From Gammaproteobacteria bacterium 28-57-27 (GTDB taxonomy: Bacteria; Pseudomonadota; Gammaproteobacteria; Halothiobacillales; Halothiobacillaceae), in the NCBI GenBank assembly GCA_002281735.1, contig NCGK01000003.1, positions 1 to 64,000 of the forward strand: a stretch of DNA of 64,000 nucleotides, written 5' to 3'. This document shows, piece after piece, positions 42,004 through 51,551 of the stretch. Below the pieces are notes generated by a model, which saw nothing but the letters and a program-made list of their open reading frames with translations, had not been told where the DNA came from and did no database searches. The position numbers and the translations under genes are program-made. Each line of letters starts with the position of its first letter. The first letter of the stretch is position 1.

Positions 42004-42486
42004 TTAAAAACGGCTACCACTTTGGATGTACTGGGTCATCTGGGTGCATTGGCTGTTCATGCGTACCATGATGCCGCGAATGCTGCGCACGATGGCGCGC
42101 ATGACGTGATAGACCATGAACGGATGATCTTTGATGAGGCGTTCCAGGTTTTCGCGGTGCAGGGCGAGAACGGTGGTATCGCCCACGGCGCGCAGGGTGG
42201 CAGAGTGCGGTTTGCCGTCCAGAAAGCCGGATTCGCCCGCCAGGTCGCCCTGACCCAGAATGTGCAGCGTGTCGGCAAAGCCACGCCCGCTGTCTTTGTT
42301 GACCGCAAGGCGACCATCCAGAATGACATACAGCTCGTGATGCGATTCGCCTTCACGGAACAGGACTTCGCCGCTGGCAATGTGGCGCACGGTGCAGACC
42401 TGCGCGAGGGTGTTGCATTCCAGTTCGGTTAATTCGGCACCGAGCAGGGTTTTGCGTAGATCGTTACTGGTGATGGGGAGCTGCAT
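42004..42486 (-). CDS. Cyclic nucleotide-binding domain protein without DNA-binding domain
   Basis: From ATG 42486 (GAAGG nine bases upstream) the 160 residues form a single CRP/FNR-type effector domain: ASGEVLFREGESHHELYVILDGRLAV, GDLAGESGFLDGKPHSATLRAVGDTTVLALHRE. The phosphate-binding cassette is partly altered. The C-terminal helices do not continue into a helix-turn-helix, so it is not a Crp-type regulator; it may bind a ligand and act through a partner. The frame also starts at TTG 42501. Confidence 0.8.
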   Translation of the reverse strand: MQLPITSNDLRKTLLGAELTELECNTLAQVCTVRHIASGEVLFREGESHHELYVILDGRLAVNKDSGRGFADTLHILGQGDLAGESGFLDGKPHSATLRAVGDTTVLALHRENLERLIKDHPFMVYHVMRAIVRSIRGIMVRMNSQCTQMTQYIQSGSRF

Positions 42487-42596
42487 GGGCGTCACCTTCA
42501 ATGGCTTGGTTTAAATACACGAATAAGTCAGCATCCTTGCCGAACGCGATCGGTGGACGCGTTATGCGTACCGATCTGGTGTCCTGAAGTCATTCA

Positions 42597-43496
42597 TTAC
42601 TTGGTTGCAGCAGGTGCAGCAGCCGGTGCGGCTTCAGCGGGCTTGGCAGCAGGTTCGGCGGGCTTTTTGATTTCAACTTTAGCCGCTGCACGGGTGTCGT
42701 TCACCAGTTTTTCGACGGCCTTTTGCTGCATCATGTTTTCGACTTGTGGCTTGACTGCTTCAAATGCGGGCGGAGGAACGTCGCGGGTTTCTTCCAGTTT
42801 GATGATGTGCCAGCCGAATTGCGACTTGACGGGTTCCTTGGTGGTTTCGCCCGGCTTGAGTGCGGCGGCCGCAGCGGAAAACTCAGGAACCATCATGCCA
42901 GCTTCAAACCAACCCAAGTCGCCGCCTTGATCCTTGGAGCCTGGGTCGATGGAGTTGGCTTTGGCGAGTTCAGCAAAGTCGCCGCCTTCGTTAACCTTCT
43001 TTTGGATTTCTTTGGCTTGCTCTTCGTTTTCAACCAGGATGTGCGCGGCCTTCATTTCCTGCTTTTTCGGCAACTTGGTGACCAGCTCGTCGTATTCTTT
43101 CTTGAGTTGTTCATCGGTGAACTTCATGTCTTTCATCATGCGCTTGACCAGATGGTTGGCCAGGATACTTTCCTTGGCGCGCTCGATTTCAGATTGAATC
43201 GCAGCTTCTTTGGCCAGACCATCGGCTTCGGCTTTTTGTGCCAGGGCTTTGAGTTCGATCAGTTGATTGAGAACCTGTTCGTCGCTGGCTTGAGCTTGCG
43301 GTGGCAGTTGCAGTTTGATGGCGTTGAATTCTTCAACCGTGATGGTGTCACCATTCACAATCGCCAAAACGTCTTTTTGTTCAACGGGAGCGGCTGTGGT
43401 GCTAGCAGCCTTTTCCGGTGTTGAGTTTTGGCCACAACCGGCAAGCAGCAGGGTGGCCGTCATGGCAAGAATCAAAGGCTTTTTCAGCAGGTTCAT
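42597..43496 (-). CDS. Parvulin-type peptidyl-prolyl isomerase lipoprotein
   Basis: The 299 residues have a lipoprotein signal (LILAMTATLLLAGC), an N-terminal SurA-like helical region (about 40-145), and a parvulin domain (about 150-250) with MKAAHILVENEEQA, DFAELAKANSIDPGSKDQGGDLGWFEAGMMVPEF and SQFGWHIIKLE. It should assist folding of exported proteins in the envelope. The last 30 residues are Ala/Pro/Lys-rich repeats (KPAEPAAKPAEAAPAAAP). The closest relations are EpsD/PrsA-like isomerases rather than cytoplasmic PpiC. Confidence 0.9.
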   Translation of the reverse strand: MNLLKKPLILAMTATLLLAGCGQNSTPEKAASTTAAPVEQKDVLAIVNGDTITVEEFNAIKLQLPPQAQASDEQVLNQLIELKALAQKAEADGLAKEAAIQSEIERAKESILANHLVKRMMKDMKFTDEQLKKEYDELVTKLPKKQEMKAAHILVENEEQAKEIQKKVNEGGDFAELAKANSIDPGSKDQGGDLGWFEAGMMVPEFSAAAAALKPGETTKEPVKSQFGWHIIKLEETRDVPPPAFEAVKPQVENMMQQKAVEKLVNDTRAAAKVEIKKPAEPAAKPAEAAPAAAPAATK

Positions 43497-43537
43497 ACAG
43501 TTACATCCTTAGGTTGAAGTGAGATCAAAGCTTTTGG

Positions 43538-43882
43538 TTAAAGGGTTACTTGAGTTGGGTTGCCATCAAGGGAGGGCATAAACACGCCCTTCCACGGATG
43601 GATGTGTGTTTCTCGATACACACCCGCATGGGCATACGGGTCATCCGCTGCCCATGCGCGAGCCTCGTCGAGCGAAGCAAAATCCGCAAGGATCAGGCTT
43701 CCGACCATGTGAGCGCTGCCGGGTTCCATGGCTTCCGGCTCCATGACTTGCGGCAAGGGTCCTGCGAGCAGTAAGCGCCCGGCATCGCGTAAGGTTTGTA
43801 AACGCGCCAAATGCGCTGGGCGAGCTTGGCTGCGTTTTTCGCTGCTTGCGGCATTATCAACGCCGTAAATCATATACCACAT
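43538..43882 (-). CDS. YciI-like protein
   Basis: The 114 residues carry the YciI fold: YMIYGVDNAASSEKRSQARPAHLARLQTLRDAGRLLLAGPLP with the conserved HLARL-histidine, and ADFASLDEARAWAADDPYAHAGVYRETHIHPW. YciI-family proteins are small dimeric alpha-beta barrels of unsettled function, sometimes with dioxygenase-like or chlorohydrolase roles. As in E. coli, it sits next to yciB, 28 bp upstream. Confidence 0.88.
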   Translation of the reverse strand: MWYMIYGVDNAASSEKRSQARPAHLARLQTLRDAGRLLLAGPLPQVMEPEAMEPGSAHMVGSLILADFASLDEARAWAADDPYAHAGVYRETHIHPWKGVFMPSLDGNPTQVTL

Positions 43883-43910
43883 CGTTATTGCCCTTTAGTT
43901 ATGGCTCTTT

Positions 43911-44492
43911 TCATGGCTTCTTATTGGGTGCGGGTGTTTCAGCAACGGGTTCGGCTGCGTTGTCGATCATGGTGGCGTGTTTAGCCAACCACAAGCCTTG
44001 TGCCAGCATGAACACCAGCGTGATGCCCATAAGACCAAATAGTTTGAAATTAACCCAAGTGGCTTCATCAAAATTGTAGGCGACGTATAGGTTAAGCACG
44101 GCGAGAACGATAAAAAAGCTTACCCAAGCGACATTCACTCGTCGCCAGATGGCTTGGGGAGCCGTCATCATGCCGCCCATCATGCGTTCGACCAGGGTTT
44201 TTTCGCCGATAAACTGGCTACCCAGAAATGCTCCGGCGAATAGGATGTAGAGAATGCTGGGCTTCCACATGATGAACAGCGGGTTTTGTAACCAAAGCGT
44301 GGCACCACCAAACACCACAATCAGGCCAAGTGAAACCAGTTGCATGGGCTCTACTTTACGGCTGCGCCACCATGTGTAAGCGACAAGGATCAGGCTGGCG
44401 GCAATGGCGACAGCAGTGGCCACATAAATGCCGGAGGTCTTGTAGGCCACAAAAAACAGCAGGATGGGTAGAAAGTCGAAAAATAATTTCAT
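43911..44492 (-). CDS. yciB: Inner-membrane septation protein A (YciB/IspZ)
   Basis: The 193 residues have five hydrophobic helices and start with the family's MKLFFDFLPILLFFVAYKTSGIY. Conserved charged residues follow in FIGEKTLVERMM and VAWVSFFIVLAVLNLYVAYNFDEATWVNFKLFG. YciB interacts with division and elongation proteins and affects envelope integrity in E. coli. The yciB-yciI pair is conserved in gammaproteobacteria. Confidence 0.95.
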   Translation of the reverse strand: MKLFFDFLPILLFFVAYKTSGIYVATAVAIAASLILVAYTWWRSRKVEPMQLVSLGLIVVFGGATLWLQNPLFIMWKPSILYILFAGAFLGSQFIGEKTLVERMMGGMMTAPQAIWRRVNVAWVSFFIVLAVLNLYVAYNFDEATWVNFKLFGLMGITLVFMLAQGLWLAKHATMIDNAAEPVAETPAPNKKP

Positions 44493-44617
44493 AACTGGGG
44501 GAGCGGCGCGTGAAAGGTAAACAGTGCGCTATGGTAAACGCAGTGGGCGGTGCGGTCATCTTTCCCTCATACTATGTCCTGCTTTTATAACTCTCCCACT
44601 CCTGACAGAACTTGATC

Positions 44618-45250
44618 ATGCCGCGCATTCTTAATCTTCACCCAGACAACCCGCAGACGCGTCTAATCACCCAAGCCGTTGAAAGCATTCAGCGTGGCGG
44701 TGTGATCGCCTTGCCGACTGATTCGGGCTATGCGCTCGGCTGTGCGCTGGGCGATAAAGATGCCATGGAGCGCATTCGTTCCATTCGTGGGCTGGATGAC
44801 AAGCACTTTTTCACCCTCATGGTGCGCGATTTATCCGAGATTTCGGTGTATGCGCGAGTGGACAATATCGCTTATCGTTTCCTGCGTCAGTACACGCCGG
44901 GAGCGTACACCTTTATCCTGCCCGCCAGTAGCGAGGCGCCGCGCCGTTTGCAGCACCCCAAGCGCAAAACCGTGGGCGTGCGCGTACCCGAACATCCGTT
45001 AACGCAGGCCTTATTGCAGGTTTTGGGTGAGCCATTGCTTTCCAGCACCCTGATTCTTGCCGGTGACAGCGAACCTTTGTGTGACCCGGAGGAAATCAAA
45101 TCCCGCGTGGGCAAACGTCTGGATTTGATTCTGGATGTGGGATTTTGTGCCGACCAACCGACCACAGTGATTGATATGGCAGGGGATGACATGTTGCTGG
45201 TGCGCCGTGGTTTGGGTGAGGTTCCGGCGGGTGTGATCGAAAATGATTAA
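44618..45250 (+). CDS. yciO: L-threonylcarbamoyladenylate synthase-family protein (Sua5/YciO/YrdC)
   Basis: ATG 44618 gives 210 residues with the YrdC domain motifs GGVIALPTDSGYALGCALGDKDAMERI, KHFFTLMVRDLSEI, PGAYTFILPAS and KRKTVGVRVPEHPL. YrdC-family proteins make threonylcarbamoyl-AMP for tRNA t6A; the YciO subgroup is a paralogue of less certain role, and the sequence (QHPKRKTVGVR) fits YciO. Its place beside yciB/yciI and the protease-scpAB cluster supports that name. Confidence 0.88.
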   Translation: MPRILNLHPDNPQTRLITQAVESIQRGGVIALPTDSGYALGCALGDKDAMERIRSIRGLDDKHFFTLMVRDLSEISVYARVDNIAYRFLRQYTPGAYTFILPASSEAPRRLQHPKRKTVGVRVPEHPLTQALLQVLGEPLLSSTLILAGDSEPLCDPEEIKSRVGKRLDLILDVGFCADQPTTVIDMAGDDMLLVRRGLGEVPAGVIEND

Positions 45251-45268
45251 TTTTCTGAAGGCGGTGCA

Positions 45269-45922
45269 ATGGACTTTAATCTGATTCAAAAATTCAGCAT
45301 CTGGATTTTGCCGGTGCTGTTTGCCATTACCGTGCATGAAGCGGCGCATGGTTATGCCGCGCGTTTTTTTGGCGATCATACAGCGGCCAGTCTTGGACGT
45401 TTGTCGCTGAATCCGCTCAAGCATATCGACCCGGTGGGTACAGTGGTTTTGCCGATTGCGACCTTTTTTCTGGGCGGCTTTGTGTTTGGCTGGGCCAAGC
45501 CGGTGCCGGTGGACATGCGCAACCTGCGCAACCCACGCTACGACATGGCCTGGGTGGCCATGGCCGGGCCAGCTTCAAATTTTGCGATGGCCGTGTTTTG
45601 GGCCTTGATGATGGCACTGGGGCAGTGGATGGCCGGGCAGGGCATGGGCGACTGGGCACTGCCGCTGGTGTTGATGGGGCAGGCTGGAGTGTTCATCAAT
45701 CTTTTGTTGATGCTGTTCAACCTGTTGCCGATTCCACCGCTGGACGGCGGGCGCGTGCTGGTCAGTTTGCTGCCGCCAAAAATGGGGATGCAGGTGTCAC
45801 GGGTCGAACCGTTTGGCTTCGTGATTTTGCTGGCGCTAATGTTTAGCGGTGTGCTGTGGACGGTGCTGGGGCCGATTTTGGGTGGCATGACACAGTGGTT
45901 GACAGGGTTTGTGTTGCCTTGA
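45269..45922 (+). CDS. Site-2 protease-family membrane metalloprotease (M50)
   Basis: The 217 residues contain the zinc-binding HExxH in ITVHEAAHGYAARFFGD near residue 23-27 and the third ligand region LFNLLPIPPLDGGRVLVSLL, with about five membrane helices. This short M50 form, with no PDZ domain, commonly precedes scpA in gammaproteobacteria and is likely to cleave membrane proteins within the bilayer. AAGGCGGTG lies before the ATG. The next gene starts about 21 bp after its stop. Confidence 0.9.
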   Translation: MDFNLIQKFSIWILPVLFAITVHEAAHGYAARFFGDHTAASLGRLSLNPLKHIDPVGTVVLPIATFFLGGFVFGWAKPVPVDMRNLRNPRYDMAWVAMAGPASNFAMAVFWALMMALGQWMAGQGMGDWALPLVLMGQAGVFINLLLMLFNLLPIPPLDGGRVLVSLLPPKMGMQVSRVEPFGFVILLALMFSGVLWTVLGPILGGMTQWLTGFVLP

Positions 45923-45942
45923 CTTCTACGGCCTTGATTCCT

Positions 45943-46746
45943 ATGGCCTTGAACTCGTCGTTGATCGAGACAGAATTCGAGAGCGTGGCGCGCATCGGTG
46001 AGCAGTTTCTGCTGGATTTCCCCAAGGATTTATATATCCCGCCAGATGCGCTGGCGATTATGTTGGAGGCCTTTCAGGGGCCTTTGGATTTATTGCTGTA
46101 CTTAATCCGCAAGCAAAACATCAATATCCTGGATATTCCGATTGCCGAAGTCACGCGCCAATACCTGGGTTATATTCAAACCATGCAGGGCTTGAAACTG
46201 GAGCTGGCCGCCGAATATCTGGCCATGGCGGCATGGTTGGCGGAAATCAAATCACGCATGCTGCTGCCGCGACCGCCGCACATGAGCGAGGAGGAGGCCG
46301 ACCCGCGCATGGAGCTGGTGCGCCGCCTGCAAGACTATGAACAACTGCGCGAGGCCAGCCTGCGCCTGGATGCGTTGCCACGCTTGGAGCGCGATGTTTT
46401 TGCGCTGGCGGCTGGCTTGCCTGCGTTGGATAGCTGCATCGAGCCGCCCAAGGTCAGCATGGACGAGTTGCTGAGCGCCCTGCGCAGCGTCTTGCAGCGT
46501 GCCGCGCTGGTCGAACACCACCACATCCAGCGCGAGGCCATCAGCCTGCGCGAGCGCATGGAGCTTATCGCGCAGTACGTCGCAGAGGGCGTGGTGTCCC
46601 TGCTGGAAATCCTGCGTCCGGAAGAAGGGCGGCGCGGCGTGGTGATGAGTTTTCTGGCTCTGCTGGAGCTGCTTAAAGCCGGAATCATCGACGTTGAACG
46701 CGAAGAGAGCGGCTTGTTTCTTATCGCGGCGGCACAACCCACATGA
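45943..46746 (+). CDS. scpA: Segregation and condensation protein A
   Basis: ScpA is the kleisin subunit joining the ATPase heads of SMC in chromosome segregation. The protein has LEAFQGPLDLLLYLIRKQNINILDIPIAEVTRQYLGYI near the N-terminus, AAEYLAMAAWLAEIKSRMLLP in the middle, and VVMSFLALLELLKAGIIDVEREES at the C-terminal winged helix. I start at ATG 45943 (267 residues); no good ribosome site is visible and a TTG at 45919 overlapping the previous stop is possible. The end overlaps scpB by 4 bp. Confidence 0.93.
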   Translation: MALNSSLIETEFESVARIGEQFLLDFPKDLYIPPDALAIMLEAFQGPLDLLLYLIRKQNINILDIPIAEVTRQYLGYIQTMQGLKLELAAEYLAMAAWLAEIKSRMLLPRPPHMSEEEADPRMELVRRLQDYEQLREASLRLDALPRLERDVFALAAGLPALDSCIEPPKVSMDELLSALRSVLQRAALVEHHHIQREAISLRERMELIAQYVAEGVVSLLEILRPEEGRRGVVMSFLALLELLKAGIIDVEREESGLFLIAAAQPT

Positions 46747-47267
46747 AGTCGCTTCCCGCCTTGGTCGAAGCTTTGTTACTTGCCGCCGGTGAACCTGTCT
46801 CACGCGCGCGCCTGGCGGAGGTGCTTGGCGATGAGGTGGACGCCGCCATGCTCGATCAGGCCTTGCACACGCTGGCAGCCAGCTACGCCGAGCGCGGCAT
46901 TGAACTGGTCGAAGTCGCCAGCGGCCTACGCCTGCAAGCCAGCAGCCGCTTTGCGCCCTGGCTGGTCAAGCTCAACCCGCAGCGAGCGCCACGCTATTCG
47001 CGCGCAGTGCTGGAAACCCTGGCCTTGATCGCCTGGAAGCAACCCATAACCCGCGCCGAAATCGAAGCCATACGCGGCGTAGCGGTCAACCCAAGCATCC
47101 TTAAAACCCTGCACGAACGCGGCTGGATTCACAGCGTAGGCCGGCGCGAAACCCCAGGCCGCCCCGAGCCATTGGGGACGACGCGGCAGTTTCTGGATGA
47201 TTTCAATTTGCGTAGTCTGGATGAACTGGCTGAAAAGCTGTTTCCGGGCGAGTCAACGCAGACGTGA
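46743..47267 (+). CDS. scpB: Segregation and condensation protein B
   Basis: ScpB binds ScpA and the SMC complex. The 174 residues form two winged-helix domains: VEALLLAAGEPVSRARLAEVLG and LETLALIAWKQPITRAEIEAIRGV, with LHERGWIHSVGRRETPGRPEPLGTTRQFLDDFNLRSLDEL near the end. The start codon overlaps the scpA stop (ATGA), so both are translated together. The restriction island starts 47 bp after its stop. Confidence 0.95.
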   Translation: MKSLPALVEALLLAAGEPVSRARLAEVLGDEVDAAMLDQALHTLAASYAERGIELVEVASGLRLQASSRFAPWLVKLNPQRAPRYSRAVLETLALIAWKQPITRAEIEAIRGVAVNPSILKTLHERGWIHSVGRRETPGRPEPLGTTRQFLDDFNLRSLDELAEKLFPGESTQT

Positions 47268-47314
47268 TACATTTCTGATCGCCGTACGCGCTAGAAAAAA
47301 CATGAGAGTCTGCA

Positions 47315-50278
47315 ATGACCGAACACGAAATTGAAAATGCGCTGATCGAAAAGCTGGCCGACCTCAAATACACCTACCGCCCAGATATCCGTGACCGCGC
47401 CACATTGGAGCACAACTTCCGCCAGCACTTTGAGACGTTGAACCGCGTCCATCTTACCGACAGCGAATTTGCCAGCCTGCTGGAATCCATCGTCACCCCT
47501 GACGTGTTCGCGGCCGCCAAACATCTGCGCGAGATCAACAGCTTTGAGCGCGACGATGGCACGCCCCTGTTCTATACCCTGGTCAACATCAAGGACTGGT
47601 GCAAGAACACCTATGAGGTGGTGAGCCAGCTCCGCATCAACAGCGACAACAGCCATCATCGTTACGACGTGGTGCTGCTCATCAACGGCGTGCCGGTCGT
47701 CCAGATCGAACTCAAAACCCTGGGCGTCAACCCACGTCGAGCGATGCAGCAGGTTGTCGAGTACAAGAACGATCCCGGCAACGGCTACACCCGCACGCTG
47801 ATGTGCTTCATGCAGCTCTTCATCGTCAGCAATCAGGACAAGACCTGGTATTTCGCCAACAACAACACCCGCCATTTCAGCTTTGACACGGACGAACGCT
47901 TTCTGCCGATCTACCAGTTCGCCGACGAGAGCAACGACAAGATCAACCATATCGCCCCCTTCGCCGAGAAATTCCTCGCCAAATGCACACTGGGAGAAAT
48001 GATCAGCCGCTACATGGTGCTGGTGGCCAGCGAGCAGAAGCTCATGATCATGCGCCCGTACCAGATCTATGCGGTGCGCGCCATTGTCGATTGCATCCAC
48101 CAGAACCGGGGCAACGGCTACATCTGGCACACCACCGGCAGTGGCAAGACGCTCACCTCGTTCAAGACCTCGACGCTACTCAAGGACAACCCGGATATTG
48201 AAAAATGCCTGTTCGTCGTTGACCGCAAGGACCTCGACCGCCAGACCCGCGAGGAATTCAACAAATTCCAGGCCAATTGCGTCGAGGAAAACACCAACAC
48301 CGAGACGATGGTCCGCCGGCTCCTGTCCACCGACTATGCCGACAAGGTCATCGTCACCACCATCCAGAAACTGGGCATCGCCCTCGACGGCACCCACAAG
48401 CGCAAATACAAGGAACGCCTGGAACCGCTGCGCCATAAGCGCGTCGTCTTTATCTTTGACGAATGCCACCGCTCGCAGTTTGGCGACAACCACAAGGCGA
48501 TCAAGGATTTCTTCCCGAACGCGCAGCTCTTCGGCTTCACCGGCACGCCCATCTTTGGCGACAACGCCAGCAAGGTAAAAATTGAAGGCGATCAGGCCAC
48601 CGACGTCACCACCGAAGACGTTTTCCAGAAGCAGTTGCACGCCTACACCATCACCCACGCCATTGAAGACAAGAACGTCCTGCAATTCCACATCGACTAC
48701 TTCAAGGCTGACGGCAAGGACAAGGACAAAGCCACCGGCGAGGTAAAACAGCAGGCTGTGGTCGATGCCATCCTCGCCAAGCACGACATCGCCACTGCCG
48801 GACGCAAGTTCAACGCGGTACTGGCCTGCGCCAGCATCAACCACGCCATTGAGTATCACCGCCTGTTCAAGGAAACCCAGGCCAGGCGTCTGGAGGCAGC
48901 CCCGGAATTCCGCCCGCTCAACATCGCCTGCGTCTTCTCGCCCCCAGCCGAAGGCGACAAGGACGTGCAGCAAATTCAGGAAGACCTGCCGCAGGAGCAA
49001 GCCGACAACCAGGTCGAGCCGGACAAGAAAAAGGCCGCTCTGAAAGCCATCATGGCCGACTACAACGCCCGCTATGGCACCAACCACAGCATCGGCGAGT
49101 TCGATCTCTACTATCAGGATGTGCAAAAGCGCATCAAGGACCAGCAATACCCCAATCAGGATTTGCCGCACGTGCAGAAGGTGGACCTCGTCATCGTCGT
49201 CGATATGCTGCTCACCGGCTTCGATTCCAAGTACCTCAACAGCCTGTACGTCGACAAGAACCTCAAATACCACGGCCTGATCCAGGCCTTCTCGCGTACC
49301 AACCGTATCCTCAACGACAGCAAGCCCTACGGCAACGTGCTCGACTTCCGCAGTCAGAAAGATGCGGTCGACGAAGCGATAAAGCTGTTTTCCGGCGAAC
49401 AGGGTGAGCGCGCCCGTGAAATCTGGCTGGTGGACGCCGCGCCGCAGGTCATCAAGCAATTCGACGAAGCGGTCACCCAACTCGACCAGTTCATGGCCTC
49501 GCAAGGCCTCTCCAATACCCCGGATCAGGTGGACAACCTCAAGGGCGACGAAGCGCGCGCCGCCTTCATCAACCTGTTCAAGGACGTGCAGCGCCTCAAG
49601 ACCAAGCTCGACCAATACACCGACCTCACCGAGGACGACCGCTCCAACATCACCGCCGTGATGCCCGACGACCAGCTCAAGGCTTTCCGGGGCGCCTATC
49701 TTGAAACCGCTCGGCAACTCAAATTGCAGCAGGGCAGCGGTACGCAAGACGAAAACAGCGTCGTGCAAGAACTCGATTTCGAGTTCGTCCTTTTCGCCTC
49801 CGCCGTGATCGACTACGACTACATCATGGCGCTCATCACCAATTACCAGGGCGCGCCCGAACAGCAAAAGATGAACCGTGACGAACTGATCGGCCTGATC
49901 GCCGCCGACGCCAAGTTCATCGACGACATCGACGACTTCAAGGCCTACATCTACACCCTGCAAGCCGGCCAGGGCTGGAGCGAACAACGCATCCGCGACG
50001 GCTACCTGGCTTTCAAGAACGAACAGAAAACCCGCCAACTGCGCGCCATCGCCAACAGCCACGGGCTAGCGGTGGAAACGCTGCAAGCCTTCGTCGACCA
50101 CATCATGGCCCGCATGATCTTCGACGGCGAACAACTGGGCGACCTGCTCGCGCCGCTGGGCCTTGGCTGGAAAGAGCGCAGCAAGAAGGAACTGGCCTTG
50201 ATGAAGGATTTGCTGCCGTTGCTGCAAAAGCTGGCGCAAGGGCGGGAGATTTCAGGGTTGCAGGCGTATGAGCAATAA
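47315..50278 (+). CDS. hsdR: Type I restriction enzyme R subunit (HsdR)
   Basis: HsdR (987 residues) drives ATP-dependent translocation and cuts DNA at a distance from unmethylated sites. The N-terminal nuclease domain shows RYDVVLLINGVPVVQIELKT with D118, E132 and K134. The motor has Walker A TTGSGKT (283-289), DECHRSQFGD (about 392) and TGFDSKYLNSLYVDKNLKYHGLIQAFSRTNR (helicase motifs V-VI), then a helical C-terminus that docks on the methyltransferase. It overlaps hsdS by 11 bp. The island uses more C-ending codons than neighbours such as mla and rib genes, which suggests transfer. Confidence 0.96.
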   Translation: MTEHEIENALIEKLADLKYTYRPDIRDRATLEHNFRQHFETLNRVHLTDSEFASLLESIVTPDVFAAAKHLREINSFERDDGTPLFYTLVNIKDWCKNTYEVVSQLRINSDNSHHRYDVVLLINGVPVVQIELKTLGVNPRRAMQQVVEYKNDPGNGYTRTLMCFMQLFIVSNQDKTWYFANNNTRHFSFDTDERFLPIYQFADESNDKINHIAPFAEKFLAKCTLGEMISRYMVLVASEQKLMIMRPYQIYAVRAIVDCIHQNRGNGYIWHTTGSGKTLTSFKTSTLLKDNPDIEKCLFVVDRKDLDRQTREEFNKFQANCVEENTNTETMVRRLLSTDYADKVIVTTIQKLGIALDGTHKRKYKERLEPLRHKRVVFIFDECHRSQFGDNHKAIKDFFPNAQLFGFTGTPIFGDNASKVKIEGDQATDVTTEDVFQKQLHAYTITHAIEDKNVLQFHIDYFKADGKDKDKATGEVKQQAVVDAILAKHDIATAGRKFNAVLACASINHAIEYHRLFKETQARRLEAAPEFRPLNIACVFSPPAEGDKDVQQIQEDLPQEQADNQVEPDKKKAALKAIMADYNARYGTNHSIGEFDLYYQDVQKRIKDQQYPNQDLPHVQKVDLVIVVDMLLTGFDSKYLNSLYVDKNLKYHGLIQAFSRTNRILNDSKPYGNVLDFRSQKDAVDEAIKLFSGEQGERAREIWLVDAAPQVIKQFDEAVTQLDQFMASQGLSNTPDQVDNLKGDEARAAFINLFKDVQRLKTKLDQYTDLTEDDRSNITAVMPDDQLKAFRGAYLETARQLKLQQGSGTQDENSVVQELDFEFVLFASAVIDYDYIMALITNYQGAPEQQKMNRDELIGLIAADAKFIDDIDDFKAYIYTLQAGQGWSEQRIRDGYLAFKNEQKTRQLRAIANSHGLAVETLQAFVDHIMARMIFDGEQLGDLLAPLGLGWKERSKKELALMKDLLPLLQKLAQGREISGLQAYEQ

Positions 50279-51551
50279 GGTGGGCAAGCGGCTGTTGCCG
50301 GCGTTGCGATTTCCGGAGTTTCGGGATGCTCCCGCGTGGAAATCCAAGACTGTTAAAGAACTCTGCGACCTGAAAGCCGGGCAGTTTGTATCAGGTGCTG
50401 ATATCAACGAAAAGCCAGAACAGAATTTGCATCCCTGTTACGGTGGGAATGGGCTGCGTGGCTATACAAGAACTTTCACGCACGAAGGGATATATCCGCT
50501 GATCGGTCGCCAAGGAGCGCTTTGCGGTAACGTCAGGCAAGCGATTGGAAGGTTTCATGCTACTGAGCATGCGGTTGTAGTCAGCCCAAAACAGGAAACC
50601 AATGTTGATTGGCTATTTCATCTGCTGGTTACGCTAAATCTGAATAGATTCGCTACCGGGCAAGCACAACCGGGACTGTCTGTAGAAGTAATTGAAAAAG
50701 TACCCAGTGCAGCGCCGTTGCCAATGGAGCAAAGGAAAATCGCTGCCTGCCTTTCCTCCCTCGACGACCTCATCGCCGCCCAAGCCAAGAAAATCGAAGC
50801 CCTCAAGGCGCACAAGAAAGGCCTGATGCAGCAGCTTTTCCCCGTCGAAGGCGAAACCCTGCCCAAACTGCGCTTCCCCGAGTTTCGGGATGCAGGGGAG
50901 TGGGACAAGAAGCAAATTGGTGATTTGAAGCCCTTTGTCACCAGCGGTTCGCGTGGTTGGGCTGCCTATTACGCAAATCAAGGCTCCCTTTTCGTTCGCA
51001 TCACAAATCTCACACGAGAATCTATTTATCTTGACTTAACTGACACGAAGTTCGTGAAGCTTCTGCAAGAAGCCAGCGAGGGAGTGCGAACACAACTCAA
51101 AGAGTTCGATGTGCTGATTTCCATCACCGCTGATATCGGGATTATTGGTTATGTCGATGCAAGCGTTCCGTCTCCTGCTTACATCAATCAGCACATCGCG
51201 CTAGTGCGTTTCGACGCATCGCAAGTGTGTAGTAAATTCGTGAGCTATTTCTTAGTGTCAGAAAGGTCGCAGCGTCTTTTCCGTGCATCAACCGATAATG
51301 GTACGAAGGCGGGGATGAGCTTGATCGTGGTTCAGAAGATTCAAGTTGTGCTTCCATCCATCTCCGAACAACAAAAAATCGCCGACTGCCTCGCCACCCT
51401 CGACGACCTCATCACCGCCCAAACCCAAAAACTCACCGCGCTCAAGACCCATAAAAAAGGGCTGATGCAGCAGCTATTCCCCTCCGTTGGAGGGGTGCCC
51501 GAAGGGCAGGGTGGTTTCCCCTCAGTCGGAGGGGTGGCAGGCGAAGCCTGA
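50268..51551 (+). CDS. hsdS: Type I restriction enzyme S subunit (HsdS) with repeat-encoded tail
   Basis: HsdS sets the recognition sequence of the complex. The 427 residues have two target recognition domains (about 20-160 and 215-370), each followed by a similar conserved helix: EQRKIAACLSSLDDLIAAQ and EQQKIADCLATLDDLITAQ, both ending in HKKGLMQQLFP. The repeated opening LRFPEFRDA in each half is typical of this tandem subunit. The last 20-odd residues after QLFPS are written by a 165-bp repeat, so the usual end of the protein is extended. The same tail occurs in the neighbouring DUF559 protein. Confidence 0.92.
   Translation: MSNKVGKRLLPALRFPEFRDAPAWKSKTVKELCDLKAGQFVSGADINEKPEQNLHPCYGGNGLRGYTRTFTHEGIYPLIGRQGALCGNVRQAIGRFHATEHAVVVSPKQETNVDWLFHLLVTLNLNRFATGQAQPGLSVEVIEKVPSAAPLPMEQRKIAACLSSLDDLIAAQAKKIEALKAHKKGLMQQLFPVEGETLPKLRFPEFRDAGEWDKKQIGDLKPFVTSGSRGWAAYYANQGSLFVRITNLTRESIYLDLTDTKFVKLLQEASEGVRTQLKEFDVLISITADIGIIGYVDASVPSPAYINQHIALVRFDASQVCSKFVSYFLVSERSQRLFRASTDNGTKAGMSLIVVQKIQVVLPSISEQQKIADCLATLDDLITAQTQKLTALKTHKKGLMQQLFPSVGGVPEGQGGFPSVGGVAGEA

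Noticed and set aside
42520-42537. GAATAAGTCAGCATCC resembles the end of the five-hairpin element.
   Set aside because: Only a dozen-odd bases match and no stem is kept; it is too short to call a copy.
48176-50062. 628-codon minus-strand open frame opposite hsdR.
   Set aside because: It arises from the C-rich codon use of hsdR on the other strand; its Val/Leu/Asp-rich translation has no recognisable domain.
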